Positions 1 to 9,931 are shown, counted from the first letter of the stretch. The stretch is DNA of 64,000 nt from DASSTY01 sp035760645 (GCA_035760645.1 DASTSO010000023.1:62001-126000); one strand, 5' to 3'. Notes: a model not told the origin generated them from the letters alone. Numbers and translations: made by a program.

Positions 1-867
1 GATGCGCAGGAAGAGCGAGGGACGGTCGCCGGGGTGGATCGCGGCGCGGTAGCCGGCCTCGGCGGCGCGCACGAGGAAGTTGTCCTTGAACGGGCGGCCG
101 TTGACGAAGAGCTGCGTGCGCCGCCCGGTCGGCTTCGCGTCGCCCGGGCGCTGGATGAAGCCGGCGACCTGGAAGCCGCCCTGCGCGTGCGCGACGGCGA
201 GCAGCGTGCCGGCCAGGTCGCGACCCCAGACCCCCGCGAGCCGCTCCTCCGGCGTCTGCCCCGGCGGCACCGCGAGGCGGCGCTGGCCGTCCACCACGAG
301 CTCGAAGCCGACCTCGGGGTGCGCGAGCGCGAGGGTCGCGACCGCGTCGTGCGCCGCGCGCGTCTCGCTCGCCACGGAGCGCAGGAATTTCCGGCGTGCC
401 GGCGTGTTGAAGAAGAGCGCGCGCACCGTGACCGTCGTGCCGCGCCGGCGCGCGACGGTGGCGACCCGGTCCACGCGGCCGCCGGTGACCTGCACCTCGG
501 TGCCTTCGCCCCCTTCGCCCTCGGAGGTGGCGAGCGTGAAGCGCGACACCGACGCGATCGCCGGCAGCGCCTCGCCGCGGAAGCCGAACGACGCGATCCC
601 GACGAGGTCGCCCGCGCTCCGCACCTTGCTCGTGGCGTGCCGGTCGAGCGCGAGCACGGCGTCCTCGCGCCCCATGCCGTGCCCGTCGTCGGACACTTCG
701 ACGAGCGTCTTCCCCCCCTGCTCCAGCACGACGCGCACGTCGCGCGCGCCGGCGTCGAGCGCATTCTCGACGAGCTCCTTCACGACCGAGGCGGGGCGCT
801 CGACGACTTCGCCCGCGGCGATCTGGTCGGCCAGGGCGTCGGGGAGGATGTGGATGCGGCGCGGCAT
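1..867 (-). CDS. mutL: DNA mismatch repair protein MutL, N-terminal part (cut by window edge)
   Basis: The 289 codons seen are the GHKL ATPase half of MutL, the matchmaker that couples MutS mismatch recognition to strand removal. The ATP-binding motifs are all present: ENALDAGA near residue 34, DDGHGMG near 60 and GFRGEAL near 94, followed by NTPARRKFL. The N-terminus MPRRIHILPDALADQIAAG is typical of the family, so the ATG at 867 is secure. The C-terminal dimerisation/endonuclease part lies outside the window. The gene starts 11 bp after the Bat operon, has no visible Shine-Dalgarno sequence, and has a -10-like TAGATT 8 bp before the ATG. Confidence 0.96.
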   Translation of the reverse strand, partial: MPRRIHILPDALADQIAAGEVVERPASVVKELVENALDAGARDVRVVLEQGGKTLVEVSDDGHGMGREDAVLALDRHATSKVRSAGDLVGIASFGFRGEALPAIASVSRFTLATSEGEGGEGTEVQVTGGRVDRVATVARRRGTTVTVRALFFNTPARRKFLRSVASETRAAHDAVATLALAHPEVGFELVVDGQRRLAVPPGQTPEERLAGVWGRDLAGTLLAVAHAQGGFQVAGFIQRPGDAKPTGRRTQLFVNGRPFKDNFLVRAAEAGYRAAIHPGDRPSLFLRI

Positions 868-875
868 GGGCGGGA

Positions 876-881
876 AATCTA
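876..881 (-). promoter_or_regulatory. -10-like box directly before mutL
   Basis: TAGATT on the minus strand ends 8 bp before the mutL ATG. A transcript started about 7 bp downstream would begin almost at the start codon, which fits the missing ribosome-binding site. No convincing -35 box is seen at 16-18 bp, so this is only a candidate leaderless promoter. Confidence 0.35.
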
Positions 882-3401
882 CCTCTGCACCACCGCGAGC
901 GCCTCTGCCGGGACCCAGCCCTCGGGCCCGCCGCCCGTCGCCTGCACGAGGAGCCAGCCGGGCACGTGCTGCCCGAGGCGCACCGCCGTGCCCGCGCCCA
1001 GCGGCCCGAGGCTCTCGGCCCGTCCGTAGGGCGAGCGGCGCAGCGGCGTGTCGGCGACCAGCAGCGCGAGCGGGCGTGCGTACCAGCGCTGGAGCATGAG
1101 CGCCCCGAGACCGAGGACGGCGCCGAGCACCAGGATGCCGATCCAGACGTCCTGCGGCACGCGGCGGAGCCGGCGCGCGGGCCGCAGGCGCCCGGTCGTG
1201 CGCGCGGCGCGCGCGGCGCGCGCACGGCGCGCGCGCAGGAGGAGTCCGGCCCAGCCGCCGAGCCAGCAGAGCGTGCCGAGGAGGAGCAGCTCCTCGGGCG
1301 TCACCGGCGGCACCCGGAGCGCGCGGGCGGAGGCCGGATCGGGCGGCACGAGCCGGAGTGCCTTCCGCACCGTGGGCGAGCGCGGCGCGAGCCGGTGCGC
1401 GCGATGCCAGGCGGCGGCGGCGCGATTCTCCTCGCCCATGCGATAGAAGGCGGCACCGAGGTCGTACCAGTGGGCCGCGACCGCGGGCTCGCGCTCCGCA
1501 CGCCGCGCGAACGCCTCCGCCGCCTCGCGTACCGCGCCGCTCCGGTAGAGCCGGCCGGGATCGGGCGCCTGGGCCCGCGCCGGGGCGGCCGACGCGGTGA
1601 GCGCCGCGAGCGCCGCGAGCGCGACCGCGAGGAAGGCGACGGCCAGCGCCGCCACGCGCCGGCTGCGGCGCGAGAGCCGGCGCACCGCGCCCAGCCGGTC
1701 GAGCACGTCCGAGATCTCCGCGACGAGCTCGGGCGGCGGCGTGTCGGTAGAGCCGGGCCCGTAACGCCGCGCGAGCAGGTGCTCGCGCACCCGCACCACG
1801 CGCGCGGCGAGCGGCGCGTCCACGCCCGCGGCGCGGAGCGCCTCGCCGAGCCCGGGGCCCGAGCGCTGCTCGACGTCGGGCACGAGCGAGCGGAGCAGCC
1901 CTTCGAACTCGGCCTCCACGCCCTCGAGCGTGCGCTCGGGCTGCACGGGGGCGGGCCGCCGGCGCGTGCGGCGCTCGAGCCGCAGCCCCACGAGCCCGAG
2001 CGGCGGGAGCGCCCAGAGGAGCACCCACACCGGCGCGGGCACCGCGTGCACGAGCTCCCAGACGCGCGCGGGCCCCTCGGCGACGAGGAGCGGCGGCGGC
2101 TCGAGGCGCGCCGTCGCTTCGCTCCCGCCGCCGACCGCGACGGCGCCCGGCGGGACGGCCGCCGCGGCGTAGGTGTTGGCCTGCGGATCGAAGTAGGCGT
2201 AGGCGGTGCCCGGCAGCCGGTAGGTGCCGACCGAATCCGGGACGACGAGATAGCGGAAGCGCTTGGTCCCGTGCATCACGCCGTTCACCAGCGTCGTGCG
2301 CTCGTCCACGCGGTCGGTGTAGGCACGGAGCGCCGCGGGCCAGGCCAGGTCGGGGGCTGGCCAGAGCGCCACGTTGCCGTCGCCCTCGAGCACGTACTCG
2401 ACGGCGAGCGCCTGGCCGACGCGCGCAGGCCCCGGGGGCACGCTGCGCGTGAGCGTGAGGCCGCGCGCCACCGCGCCGCCGAAGCCCGTGGGGCGTCCCG
2501 CGGCTGGAAGGGGCTGCACCTCGAGCCGCGCGGGATCGGCCGTGAGCTGGTAGCTCTCCTCCTGGCTGAAGAACTGCATTGCCAGCGGCACGCTGTACTT
2601 GAGGATCGCCGTCGAGGTGGCGAGCCGGCCCGGCATCACCGGGAAGACGACCTGGTGGCTCACGAAGAGCTCGTAGTCCACGCCGCCGACGCGCCGCGTG
2701 GCGACGACGCCGGTGGGCGCCGCCTGCGGATAGCTCCACACGCCATCCATCGTCGGCGGCTGCAGCACCGGCGGCCGGCGGAGTCGCAGCCGCAGGTCGC
2801 GCGGGAACCACGCCACCGTGACGAGATCCACCTGCTCGCCGATGCGCGCGCTGTCGGTGGAGAGGAGGATCGTCAGGGCGGGCTGGCCGGCGCGCGCAGC
2901 CGGGGCGGCGTGCTGCAGCAGGCGCTGGACCCGCGGGCTCAGCACGACGGCGCTCCCGGCCGGCGCGTCGGTCACCTCGACCGCGACGGGGCCCGCGCGC
3001 ACCGTGTCGCCCGCCTGGCGCGCGAGGACGGGGCCCAGCTCCCAGCGTCCGGCGCGCAGCGCGCGGAGCCGGATCTCCAGCGTCGTCGTGCGCGTCGGGG
3101 TCGGCGTATACGTGATCTCGGTCCGCTCGCTCCGGCCGACGATGGCGAGCCCGTCGATCGGCGCGAGCGTGACCTGGAGCGGCTCGGACGAGCGACTCTG
3201 CGCCGTGACGTACATCGTGAGCTCCTCGCCCACGGCGAGTCGGCTGCGGTCGAGCTTGACGTCCACGACGGGCGGCGCCGCCTGCTGCGCGGCGCCGAAG
3301 CGGAGGCCCTGGACCGCCGGCACCGCGGCGACCGGCGCCGCAACCGCCGTCGTCGGGCGCGCGAGGGCGAGCGCGAGGCCGAGCAGAAGCGGCGCGATCA
3401 C
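879..3401 (-). CDS. BatD-BatE fusion: membrane-anchored Bat protein with TPR and SH3-like region
   Basis: About 840 residues starting at a GTG that overlaps the stop of the upstream gene by 4 nt. The first ~450 residues have a signal-like segment (MIAPLLLGLALALARP), then BatD-type beta domains (DVKLDRSRLAVGEELTMYV) and a membrane segment (VWVLLWALPPLGLVGLRL). A second part follows with another hydrophobic segment, TPR-like helices (AAHWYDLGAAFYRMGEENRA), two more membrane segments and a C-terminal SH3-like domain (ADTPLRRSPYGRAESLG ... GWVPAEAL), as in BatE. BatD and BatE are usually separate proteins. The role is inferred from the operon: envelope stress or MoxR-linked assembly. Confidence 0.85.
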   Translation of the reverse strand: MIAPLLLGLALALARPTTAVAAPVAAVPAVQGLRFGAAQQAAPPVVDVKLDRSRLAVGEELTMYVTAQSRSSEPLQVTLAPIDGLAIVGRSERTEITYTPTPTRTTTLEIRLRALRAGRWELGPVLARQAGDTVRAGPVAVEVTDAPAGSAVVLSPRVQRLLQHAAPAARAGQPALTILLSTDSARIGEQVDLVTVAWFPRDLRLRLRRPPVLQPPTMDGVWSYPQAAPTGVVATRRVGGVDYELFVSHQVVFPVMPGRLATSTAILKYSVPLAMQFFSQEESYQLTADPARLEVQPLPAAGRPTGFGGAVARGLTLTRSVPPGPARVGQALAVEYVLEGDGNVALWPAPDLAWPAALRAYTDRVDERTTLVNGVMHGTKRFRYLVVPDSVGTYRLPGTAYAYFDPQANTYAAAAVPPGAVAVGGGSEATARLEPPPLLVAEGPARVWELVHAVPAPVWVLLWALPPLGLVGLRLERRTRRRPAPVQPERTLEGVEAEFEGLLRSLVPDVEQRSGPGLGEALRAAGVDAPLAARVVRVREHLLARRYGPGSTDTPPPELVAEISDVLDRLGAVRRLSRRSRRVAALAVAFLAVALAALAALTASAAPARAQAPDPGRLYRSGAVREAAEAFARRAEREPAVAAHWYDLGAAFYRMGEENRAAAAWHRAHRLAPRSPTVRKALRLVPPDPASARALRVPPVTPEELLLLGTLCWLGGWAGLLLRARRARAARAARTTGRLRPARRLRRVPQDVWIGILVLGAVLGLGALMLQRWYARPLALLVADTPLRRSPYGRAESLGPLGAGTAVRLGQHVPGWLLVQATGGGPEGWVPAEALAVVQR

Positions 3402-5068
3402 CAGTCCTTCACTCCCCCGCCCGGCCCCTGCATCCGGCGGATCTGGTCGGCCCGCGTCTCGCGCTCCTGGCGCTCCATCGAGTTCAGGATCTGCTCGGCC
3501 TGTGCCTGCGAGAGCGTCTCCGGCTGCGGCTGCCCGCGCGACTGTTGCGTCTGCGGATTCGCCTTCGCGGGGGGCGGCGGCCCCCCGCCGCCCCCGCCGC
3601 CGCCGCCGCCGCCACCCGACGGCGGCGGGCGCCGGCGCTCGGCGAGCTCGAGGTTCCACTTGGCGCGTGCGGAGGTCGGCGCGAGGAGCAGCGCCTCGCG
3701 CAGGTGGTCGACCGCCTCGCCGAGGAGTGCGTCGCGCCGGCCGCTGTCGGGGACGGCGCGCGCCTCGACCATCGCGGCGACGCCGAGGTTGTAGAGCGCG
3801 CGGTAGCGGAGCCCCGGGTCGAGCGACTTCGCCGCCTCCTGGAGCGCACCCTTCGCCACCTCGAAGCGCCCGGCGCGCAGCGCGGCGGTGCCGGCGTTGT
3901 AGAAGGCGGTGTCGCGCGCCGTGCTCGAGCGCGCCTCGTCGAGGTAGGCCATCGCCGCGCGCTCGGCGTCGCCACGGCGGAGCGCCCGGTCGCCGGCGGC
4001 CGGCCCCTGCGCGACGAGCGGCCGCGCGAGCGGCCCCAGGACGGCGCCGCCGCCGAGGAGGAGGCCGGCCAGCGCGACGAGCGCCGCCGTGCGCCGCAGG
4101 AACGTCTGCGCGAGCAGGAGCAGCACCCCGGCGAGCAGCGGGATCCAGGCGCGCGGGATCAGGTCCGCCGCGTGCGTCTCGGCGCTCGGGCTCCGCTTGA
4201 AGGTGCGCATGAGGTCGCGCACCGCCCCCGCCTGGTCCGCGACGTCGGCCGCGACGAGGGTGCCGTCGGCCGCGTCGGCGATCGCGCGGAGCGAGGCGTC
4301 CTCCCGGCGCGTCAGCACCACCTGGCCCTGGTCGTCGAGCTTGTAGGAGACGACCGTCCCCGCCGAGTCGCGGAGCGGGATCCGGACCGGCTGCGCGCCG
4401 CCCTCGCCCACGACGACCAGCCGGATCCCCGCCGACTTCAGCGCGCGCGCCTGGGCGACCGCGTCGGTGAGTGTGTCGTGCCCCTCGCCGTCGGTGAAGA
4501 GGACGAGCACGCGGTCGGACACCTCGCCGGTGCCGGTGAGGAGCTCGCGGCCCTGCCGGAGCACGTCGGCGAGCGCGGTGCCGCCCTCGCTCGCGATGCC
4601 GGGGTCCAGGTCGTCGAGGTAGAGCCGCACGGCGCTCTCGTCCACCGTGAGCGGGGTGAGGATGTAGCTCCGGCCCGCGAAGGCGATGAGGCCGACGCGG
4701 TCGCCCGGGAGATCGTGCAAGAGGCGCCGCGCCTCGCGCACCGCCCGCCCCAGCCGATTCGGCGCCATGTCCTCGGCGAGCATCGAGCGGCTGATGTCCA
4801 CCGCGAGCACGACGCTCAGCGCCTCGGTGCGCGCCGTGACGTTGGTGCGGCCCCAGCGGGGCCCCGCGAGCGCCAGCGCGAGGAGGAGCCCCGCGAGCCC
4901 GATCAGGACCGGTCCCGCCCAGCGGCCCCGGGCCGCCGCGTGGCCGAGGTCGGGACTCCAGGCCCACGCCGCGCGCACGCGCCGGCGGGCGGCGAGCCAG
5001 GCGAGGCCGCCGATCACGAGCGCCACGAGCGGCGCGAGGAGCAGGAGCAGCGGGAGATCGAAGGTCAT
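3398..5068 (-). CDS. BatB-BatC fusion: VWA-domain membrane protein with TPR tail
   Basis: 556 residues. Two N-terminal membrane helices precede a von Willebrand A domain with an intact MIDAS motif, DISRS at residues 91-95, and later a LVLFTDGEGHD strand. Two further hydrophobic segments near residues 305-355 are followed by TPR-like helices (RDTAFYNAGTAALRAGRFEVA; ALLLAPTSARAKWNLELAE) as in BatC. Then comes a run of 12 glycines and a Q-rich tail ending in VKDW. BatB and BatC are separate genes in many bacteria; here they are one polypeptide. The stop overlaps the BatD-BatE start (GTGA). Confidence 0.88.
   Translation of the reverse strand: MTFDLPLLLLLAPLVALVIGGLAWLAARRRVRAAWAWSPDLGHAAARGRWAGPVLIGLAGLLLALALAGPRWGRTNVTARTEALSVVLAVDISRSMLAEDMAPNRLGRAVREARRLLHDLPGDRVGLIAFAGRSYILTPLTVDESAVRLYLDDLDPGIASEGGTALADVLRQGRELLTGTGEVSDRVLVLFTDGEGHDTLTDAVAQARALKSAGIRLVVVGEGGAQPVRIPLRDSAGTVVSYKLDDQGQVVLTRREDASLRAIADAADGTLVAADVADQAGAVRDLMRTFKRSPSAETHAADLIPRAWIPLLAGVLLLLAQTFLRRTAALVALAGLLLGGGAVLGPLARPLVAQGPAAGDRALRRGDAERAAMAYLDEARSSTARDTAFYNAGTAALRAGRFEVAKGALQEAAKSLDPGLRYRALYNLGVAAMVEARAVPDSGRRDALLGEAVDHLREALLLAPTSARAKWNLELAERRRPPPSGGGGGGGGGGGGPPPPAKANPQTQQSRGQPQPETLSQAQAEQILNSMERQERETRADQIRRMQGPGGGVKDW
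3569..3617. repeat. GGC/GCC trinucleotide run inside the batB-batC fusion
   Basis: An almost pure GGC run encodes 12 consecutive glycines followed by four prolines, linking the TPR part to the Gln-rich tail. It is a low-complexity linker prone to slippage, so the exact length may vary between strains or assemblies. Confidence 0.8.
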
Positions 5069-5078
5069 GGCGCGACGG

Positions 5079-6053
5079 TCACGGCACCCGGACGACGAGC
5101 GTCGCCGCGAGAAGGAGCTCGAGCGCGAGCGCGGCGAGCCCCAGCGCGGCGAGGGGCCGGACGCTCTCGTCGTAGCGCGCGTAGCGCGTCACCCGCACGG
5201 GAGTCTTCTCGAGCGCGTCGATTTGCTGGAAGATGCGGCTCAGCGCCTGCGCGTCCTTCGCGCGGAAGTAGCGCCCGCCGGTGGACTGCGCGATCTCGGT
5301 GAGGAGCGGCTCGTCGAGCTGCACCGGGAGCACCTCGTAGCGGAGGCCCCCGGCGCCGCGGCCCGTCGGGATCGGCGCCTGGCCCTCGGTGCCGACCCCG
5401 ATCGTGTAGATGCGGATCCCGAACGCCTTCGCCGCGGCCGCCGCGGTGCGCGGATCGATGAGCCCCTTGTTGTTGACGCCGTCGGTGAGCAGCAGCACCA
5501 CCTTGGTGCGCTCGGGCGCGCGGCGCAGCCGGTTCACGGCGGTCGCGAGCCCGCTGCCGATCGCGGTGCCGTCCTCCAGGGCGCCGATGCGGAGCCCGTC
5601 GATCGCCTGCTCGACCACCGGGTAGTCCAGCGTGATCGGCACCTGCGTGAGCGCTTCGCCCGCGAAGGCGACGAGTCCGATCCGGTCGGCCGTGCGGCCG
5701 CGCACGAAGGCGATGGCGTCCTGCTTCGCCACCTCGAGCCGGTTCGACGGGGCGAAGTCCTCGGCGAGCATGCTGCTCGAGACGTCGATCGCGACGACGA
5801 TCGCGATCCCCTCCTGCTTCACCTCGACCTCGCTCCCGCCGATGCGCGGCCCCGCGGCCGCGACGATCCAGGCGGCGAGCGCCACGGTGCGCAGGATCGG
5901 CGGGAGCCGCACCCACCAGGCCGGCCGCGCCACCTCGCCGGCGAGCGAGACGTCGCTGAAGGTCGCCGCGGGCGTGGGACGCCGCCGGCGCCACCACCAC
6001 CACAGCGGCAGCGCCAGCAGCAGCAGGAGCAGCCACGGCCGCGCGAAGCTCAC
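5079..6053 (-). CDS. batA: BatA, VWA-domain membrane protein
   Basis: 324 residues starting at GTG, which overlaps the upstream stop by 4 nt. An N-terminal anchor (residues 6-20, followed by WRRRR), a second hydrophobic segment near 52-68, then a VWA domain with MIDAS DVSSS at 90-94 and the strand KVVLLLTDGVNN. A C-terminal helix (LAALGLAALALELLLAATLVV) ends the protein, as in the BatA family. BatA/BatB are thought to act as membrane partners of MoxR ATPases. The neighbours on both sides support this. Confidence 0.92.
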   Translation of the reverse strand: MSFARPWLLLLLLALPLWWWWRRRRPTPAATFSDVSLAGEVARPAWWVRLPPILRTVALAAWIVAAAGPRIGGSEVEVKQEGIAIVVAIDVSSSMLAEDFAPSNRLEVAKQDAIAFVRGRTADRIGLVAFAGEALTQVPITLDYPVVEQAIDGLRIGALEDGTAIGSGLATAVNRLRRAPERTKVVLLLTDGVNNKGLIDPRTAAAAAKAFGIRIYTIGVGTEGQAPIPTGRGAGGLRYEVLPVQLDEPLLTEIAQSTGGRYFRAKDAQALSRIFQQIDALEKTPVRVTRYARYDESVRPLAALGLAALALELLLAATLVVRVP

Positions 6054-7018
6054 GCGGCCTCCGTCGTGGCGGCGGCGGTGCCGGCGGCGGGGGGCCCGGC
6101 CTCGGCGGCCTCGGCGGCCTCGCGCGCGCGCTCGAGCTCGCCGAGCCGGCCCTCGAGACGCTCCGCGTCGGCGGCGAGCCGCGCCGCCTCGGTCGGGGGC
6201 GCGGGCGCGAACTGCGCCTCGTCGAGCGCGCGCAGGATGCGGCCGACCGCGGCCTGCGGCCAGTCGGGCCGCCGTTCGGTGAGCACGAGGAGGAGCGCGT
6301 GCGTGTCGAGCCCGCGATGCGCCTCGGGCACCCGCCGCTCGATCCAGCGCCGCAGCCGCCCCGCGGCGGCGGCGGCGATCGCGTGGTACTCTCCCGCCTC
6401 CTCCCAGCGCGCGACCGGCACCGTCGCCGGTGTCGCGATCGCGGGAGGCACGGCGGTCGCGCGCCCGCGGCGGCGCCACCACCACCAGATCGGCGCGAGG
6501 AGGACGGCGGCGAGCCCCAACAGCACGAGCAGCGGGAGCGGCGAGCGCTCCAGCCGCGGCACGATGCCGGCGGGCGGCTGCAGCGGGATCTGGGAGTCGG
6601 GCACCGCGGCGGGCAGCACGCTCGTCACCTCGATCGTGAGGCTCGCGGGCGCGAGCGAGTCCACGTCGCCGCTCGCGGCGAGGAGGAGCGGGCCGGGCAC
6701 GGTGAGCGTGTGGCGGCCGGGCCGCCACGCCACCGCCGGATAGCGCACGAAGGCGGAGTCGCCACGGACCACCACCTGCGGCTTGCCGAGGAGCTCGACG
6801 GCGCTCGTGTCGGCGCCCCCCGCCGCGTTTCCACCGGCGCCGGCGCCCGCGCCGCCGCCCCCGAGCTGCCACTCGGCCGCGCGCACCGTGCGACCGGGCG
6901 GCACGACGAGGGCGCGCGTCAGCCAGAGCGTGTCGCCCACGGTGGGCGGGCGCCGCTGGACGGCGGGGACCTGGAGCAGGAGGGCGGCGGCGCCGGCAGC
7001 GAGGAGGAGCGGGATCAT
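6050..7018 (-). CDS. Bat-operon membrane protein (DUF4381/BatD-like), function unknown
   Basis: 322 residues. An N-terminal hydrophobic segment (MIPLLLAAGAAALLLQVPAV) precedes a ~150-residue beta-rich periplasmic region. One clear membrane helix follows (LPLLVLLGLAAVLLAPIWWWW) and is ended by RRRGR. The cytoplasmic tail is helical with an E/R-rich coiled-coil stretch (LAADAERLEGRLGELERA). Its layout and its place between the DUF58 and batA genes resemble the small membrane proteins that accompany MoxR systems. It overlaps both neighbours by 4 nt. The family assignment is by context, not by a diagnostic motif. Confidence 0.7.
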   Translation of the reverse strand: MIPLLLAAGAAALLLQVPAVQRRPPTVGDTLWLTRALVVPPGRTVRAAEWQLGGGGAGAGAGGNAAGGADTSAVELLGKPQVVVRGDSAFVRYPAVAWRPGRHTLTVPGPLLLAASGDVDSLAPASLTIEVTSVLPAAVPDSQIPLQPPAGIVPRLERSPLPLLVLLGLAAVLLAPIWWWWRRRGRATAVPPAIATPATVPVARWEEAGEYHAIAAAAAGRLRRWIERRVPEAHRGLDTHALLLVLTERRPDWPQAAVGRILRALDEAQFAPAPPTEAARLAADAERLEGRLGELERAREAAEAAEAGPPAAGTAAATTEAA

Positions 7019-7905
7019 CGCGCGCGGTGCAGCCGGCGGGCCCGCAGCGCGAAGGCGCGCCGCAGCGGCCGCGCGTAGTCGGCATCGGTGCGGAGGTTCA
7101 CCTGGTCCACGCCGGCGGCCGCGAGCGCGCGCCTGCGGTCGGCCTCGCGCCGCTCGGCCAGGCGCGCGAGCCGTTCGCGCACGGCGCGGTTGCCCGTGTC
7201 CACGAGCACCCGCCGGCCGGTCTCGGCGTCGGCCATCTCGACCCAGCCGGCGTCGGGCAGCGCGTGCTCCCGCGGGTCGTCCACCACGACGGCGACGACG
7301 TCGTGGCGCGCCGCGAGCCGCCGGAGCGGCCGCTCCCAGCCGGTGGCGAGGAAGTCGCTGAGGACGACGACGATGCTCCGGTGCCGCAGCAGCCGCGTCG
7401 CGTACTGGAGACTCGCGCCGAGGTCGGTGGTGCGGCCCGCGGGCTGGAAGGCGATGAGGTCGCGGATGACGCGGAGCGCGTGACGGCGGCCCTTGGCGGG
7501 CGGGATCACCCGCTCGACGCGGTCGGTGAAGAGGAGCGCGCCGACCCGGTCGTTGTGGTGCGCGGCAGCGAGCGCGAGCACCGCCCCCACCTCGACGGCG
7601 AGCGCCCCCTTCGTCACCGGCTTGCCGAAGCGCGTCGAGCCCGACTGGTCCACGAGGAGCATCACCGTGAGCTCGCGCTCCTCGGTGAAGGTCTTCACGT
7701 AGGGGCTGGCGAGACGCGCCGAGACGTTCCAGTCGATCGCGCGAAAGTCGTCTCCCGGCTCGTAGGCGCGCACCTCGGCGAACTCCATCCCCTGCCCGCG
7801 GAAGACGGAGCGGTACTCGCCCGCGAAGAGCGAGGTCACGAGCCCGCGCGTGCGGAGCTCGATCGCCTTGACCTGGTCGAGGACCTCGGGGGAGACAGAG
7901 GGCAT
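7015..7905 (-). CDS. DUF58 domain-containing protein of the MoxR/Bat operon
   Basis: 296 residues with the DUF58 hallmarks: an N-terminal RTRGLVTSLFAGEYRSVFRG stretch, EFAEVRAYEPGDDFRAIDWN, then a VWA-like fold with VDQSGSTRFG. DUF58 proteins are nearly always encoded beside MoxR ATPases and are probably their substrates or adaptors. It starts 126 bp after moxR; that gap holds the inverted heptad arrays. Confidence 0.93.
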   Translation of the reverse strand: MPSVSPEVLDQVKAIELRTRGLVTSLFAGEYRSVFRGQGMEFAEVRAYEPGDDFRAIDWNVSARLASPYVKTFTEERELTVMLLVDQSGSTRFGKPVTKGALAVEVGAVLALAAAHHNDRVGALLFTDRVERVIPPAKGRRHALRVIRDLIAFQPAGRTTDLGASLQYATRLLRHRSIVVVLSDFLATGWERPLRRLAARHDVVAVVVDDPREHALPDAGWVEMADAETGRRVLVDTGNRAVRERLARLAERREADRRRALAAAGVDQVNLRTDADYARPLRRAFALRARRLHRAR

Positions 7906-7921
7906 AGGTGGTGGGTAGCAG

Positions 7922-8030
7922 GTGCTAAGGACTAGGTGCTAGGTGCCAGGGCGTGGTCGCGGGGGCTCGGCGCGGGGAGGCCGGCACCCCTGAGAGTCCC
8001 TAGCCCCTAGCCCCTAGCACCTAGCACCTC
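7922..8030. repeat. Inverted arrays of 7-bp repeats between moxR and the DUF58 gene
   Basis: Left arm: four heptads at 7922-7949 (GTGCTAA, GGACTAG, GTGCTAG, GTGCCAG). Right arm: five heptads at 7996-8030 in the opposite sense (GTCCCTA, GCCCCTA twice, GCACCTA, GCACCTC). The arms are imperfect reverse complements, so the spacer could fold into a stem of about 28 bp with a loop of roughly 50 nt. The array fills most of the 126-bp spacer. Its role is unknown. Confidence 0.8.
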
Positions 8031-8031
8031 C

Positions 8032-9021
<990 letters not shown>

Positions 9022-9086
9022 GCCTGGGTCTCCGTCGGGAATCGCTGCATGCTGGTCCTCGTGGGCTGGAGTCTGTCGGAAAGTAG

Positions 9087-9208
9087 GCGGGAGGGCGGGA
9101 CGGCGGGAGGGCGGGAAACTCGTCTCGCGGGCGAGCCTCCGACGACGTCGTCGGAGGCTCGCAGGTCACCGGGACCTCGCGCCGTCCCGCCTCACCCGCC
9201 GTCCCCGC
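9087..9208. repeat. Nested inverted-repeat element, copy 1
   Basis: The centre is a perfect 32-bp palindrome at 9131-9162 (GCGAGCCTCCGACGAC and its complement). On its left is a period-8 GGCGGGAG/GGCGGGAC tract (9087-9116). On its right are complementary CCGTCCCGCC and CCGTCCCCGCC tracts (9182-9208). The same design recurs at 62043-62150. It lies directly after the rluB stop and before moxR, so it could act as a 3'-end stabiliser, terminator or REP-like element. Confidence 0.85.
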
Positions 9209-9931
9209 CTACTCGGGCTTGAGCCGGATCGCCTTGTACAGCAGCTCCTCTTCCTTCGGCGTGAGCGGCCGGGAGCGGCCCGGGGGGAGGTCGCCGAGGC
9301 GCACGGGGCCGTAGGAGAGGCGGGCGAGCCGCTCGACCTTGAGGCCCATGGCCTCGCACCACTTGCGCACGATGCGGTTGCGGCCCTCGGTGAGCGTCAC
9401 GTCGAGGATGCTGCGCCCCTCCTTCCCCGGACGCACGCGGACCTCCGTCGGTTCCACCGGGCGGCCGTCCACCAGGGTGCGCTGCCGCACGAGCCCCTGC
9501 AGCTCGCCGGTGGCGACACCGTGCACGAGCGCGGTGTAGCGGCGCGGGATCTTGTAGCGCGGGTGCGTGAGCCGGTGCACCGCGTCGCCGTCGGTCGTCA
9601 GCAGGAGGAGCCCCGTCGTGTTCACGTCGAGGCGGCCGACGTAGGTGAGCCCCGTGGGGTCCTGGATGAAATCGAAGACCGTGCGCCGCCCCTGCTCGTC
9701 GGCGGCCGTGGTGACGACGCCGAGCGGCTTGTTGAAGGCGAGCCACCGTCGCTCGGGCCGCTCGATGGCCCGGCCGCTCACGGTGATGCGCTGCGTGGCC
9801 GGGTCCACCTTCATGCCGAGCGTGGCGACCTTGCCGTCGACGCGCACCTTCCCCGCCTCGATCAGCTCCTCCGCCGCGCGGCGGCTCGCCACCCCGGCGC
9901 GCGCGAGCGCGCGCTGCAGACGCATTTCCAT
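9209..9931 (-). CDS. rluB: 23S rRNA pseudouridine synthase, RluB/RsuA family
   Basis: 240 residues. An S4 RNA-binding domain comes first (RLQRALARAGVASRRAAEELI, ~4-60), then the catalytic domain with the conserved VGRLDVNTTGLLLLTTDG, where the Asp in GRLD is the nucleophile. NKPLGVVTT and EGRNRIVRKWCEAMG also match the family. Members modify single uridines in 23S (RluB, U2605 in E. coli) or 16S rRNA (RsuA). The position after scpA-scpB is the common arrangement for RluB, so RluB is preferred over RsuA or RluE. Confidence 0.92.
   Translation of the reverse strand: MEMRLQRALARAGVASRRAAEELIEAGKVRVDGKVATLGMKVDPATQRITVSGRAIERPERRWLAFNKPLGVVTTAADEQGRRTVFDFIQDPTGLTYVGRLDVNTTGLLLLTTDGDAVHRLTHPRYKIPRRYTALVHGVATGELQGLVRQRTLVDGRPVEPTEVRVRPGKEGRSILDVTLTEGRNRIVRKWCEAMGLKVERLARLSYGPVRLGDLPPGRSRPLTPKEEELLYKAIRLKPE

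Noticed and set aside
1201..1240. GCGC dinucleotide-rich tract in the BatD-BatE gene
   Set aside because: It encodes an Arg/Ala-rich stretch flanking a membrane helix and is explained by codon bias.
966..3794. A 942-codon plus-strand open frame opposite the Bat genes
   Set aside because: Composition is Arg/Ala/Glu-rich without any fold; it mirrors real minus-strand genes.
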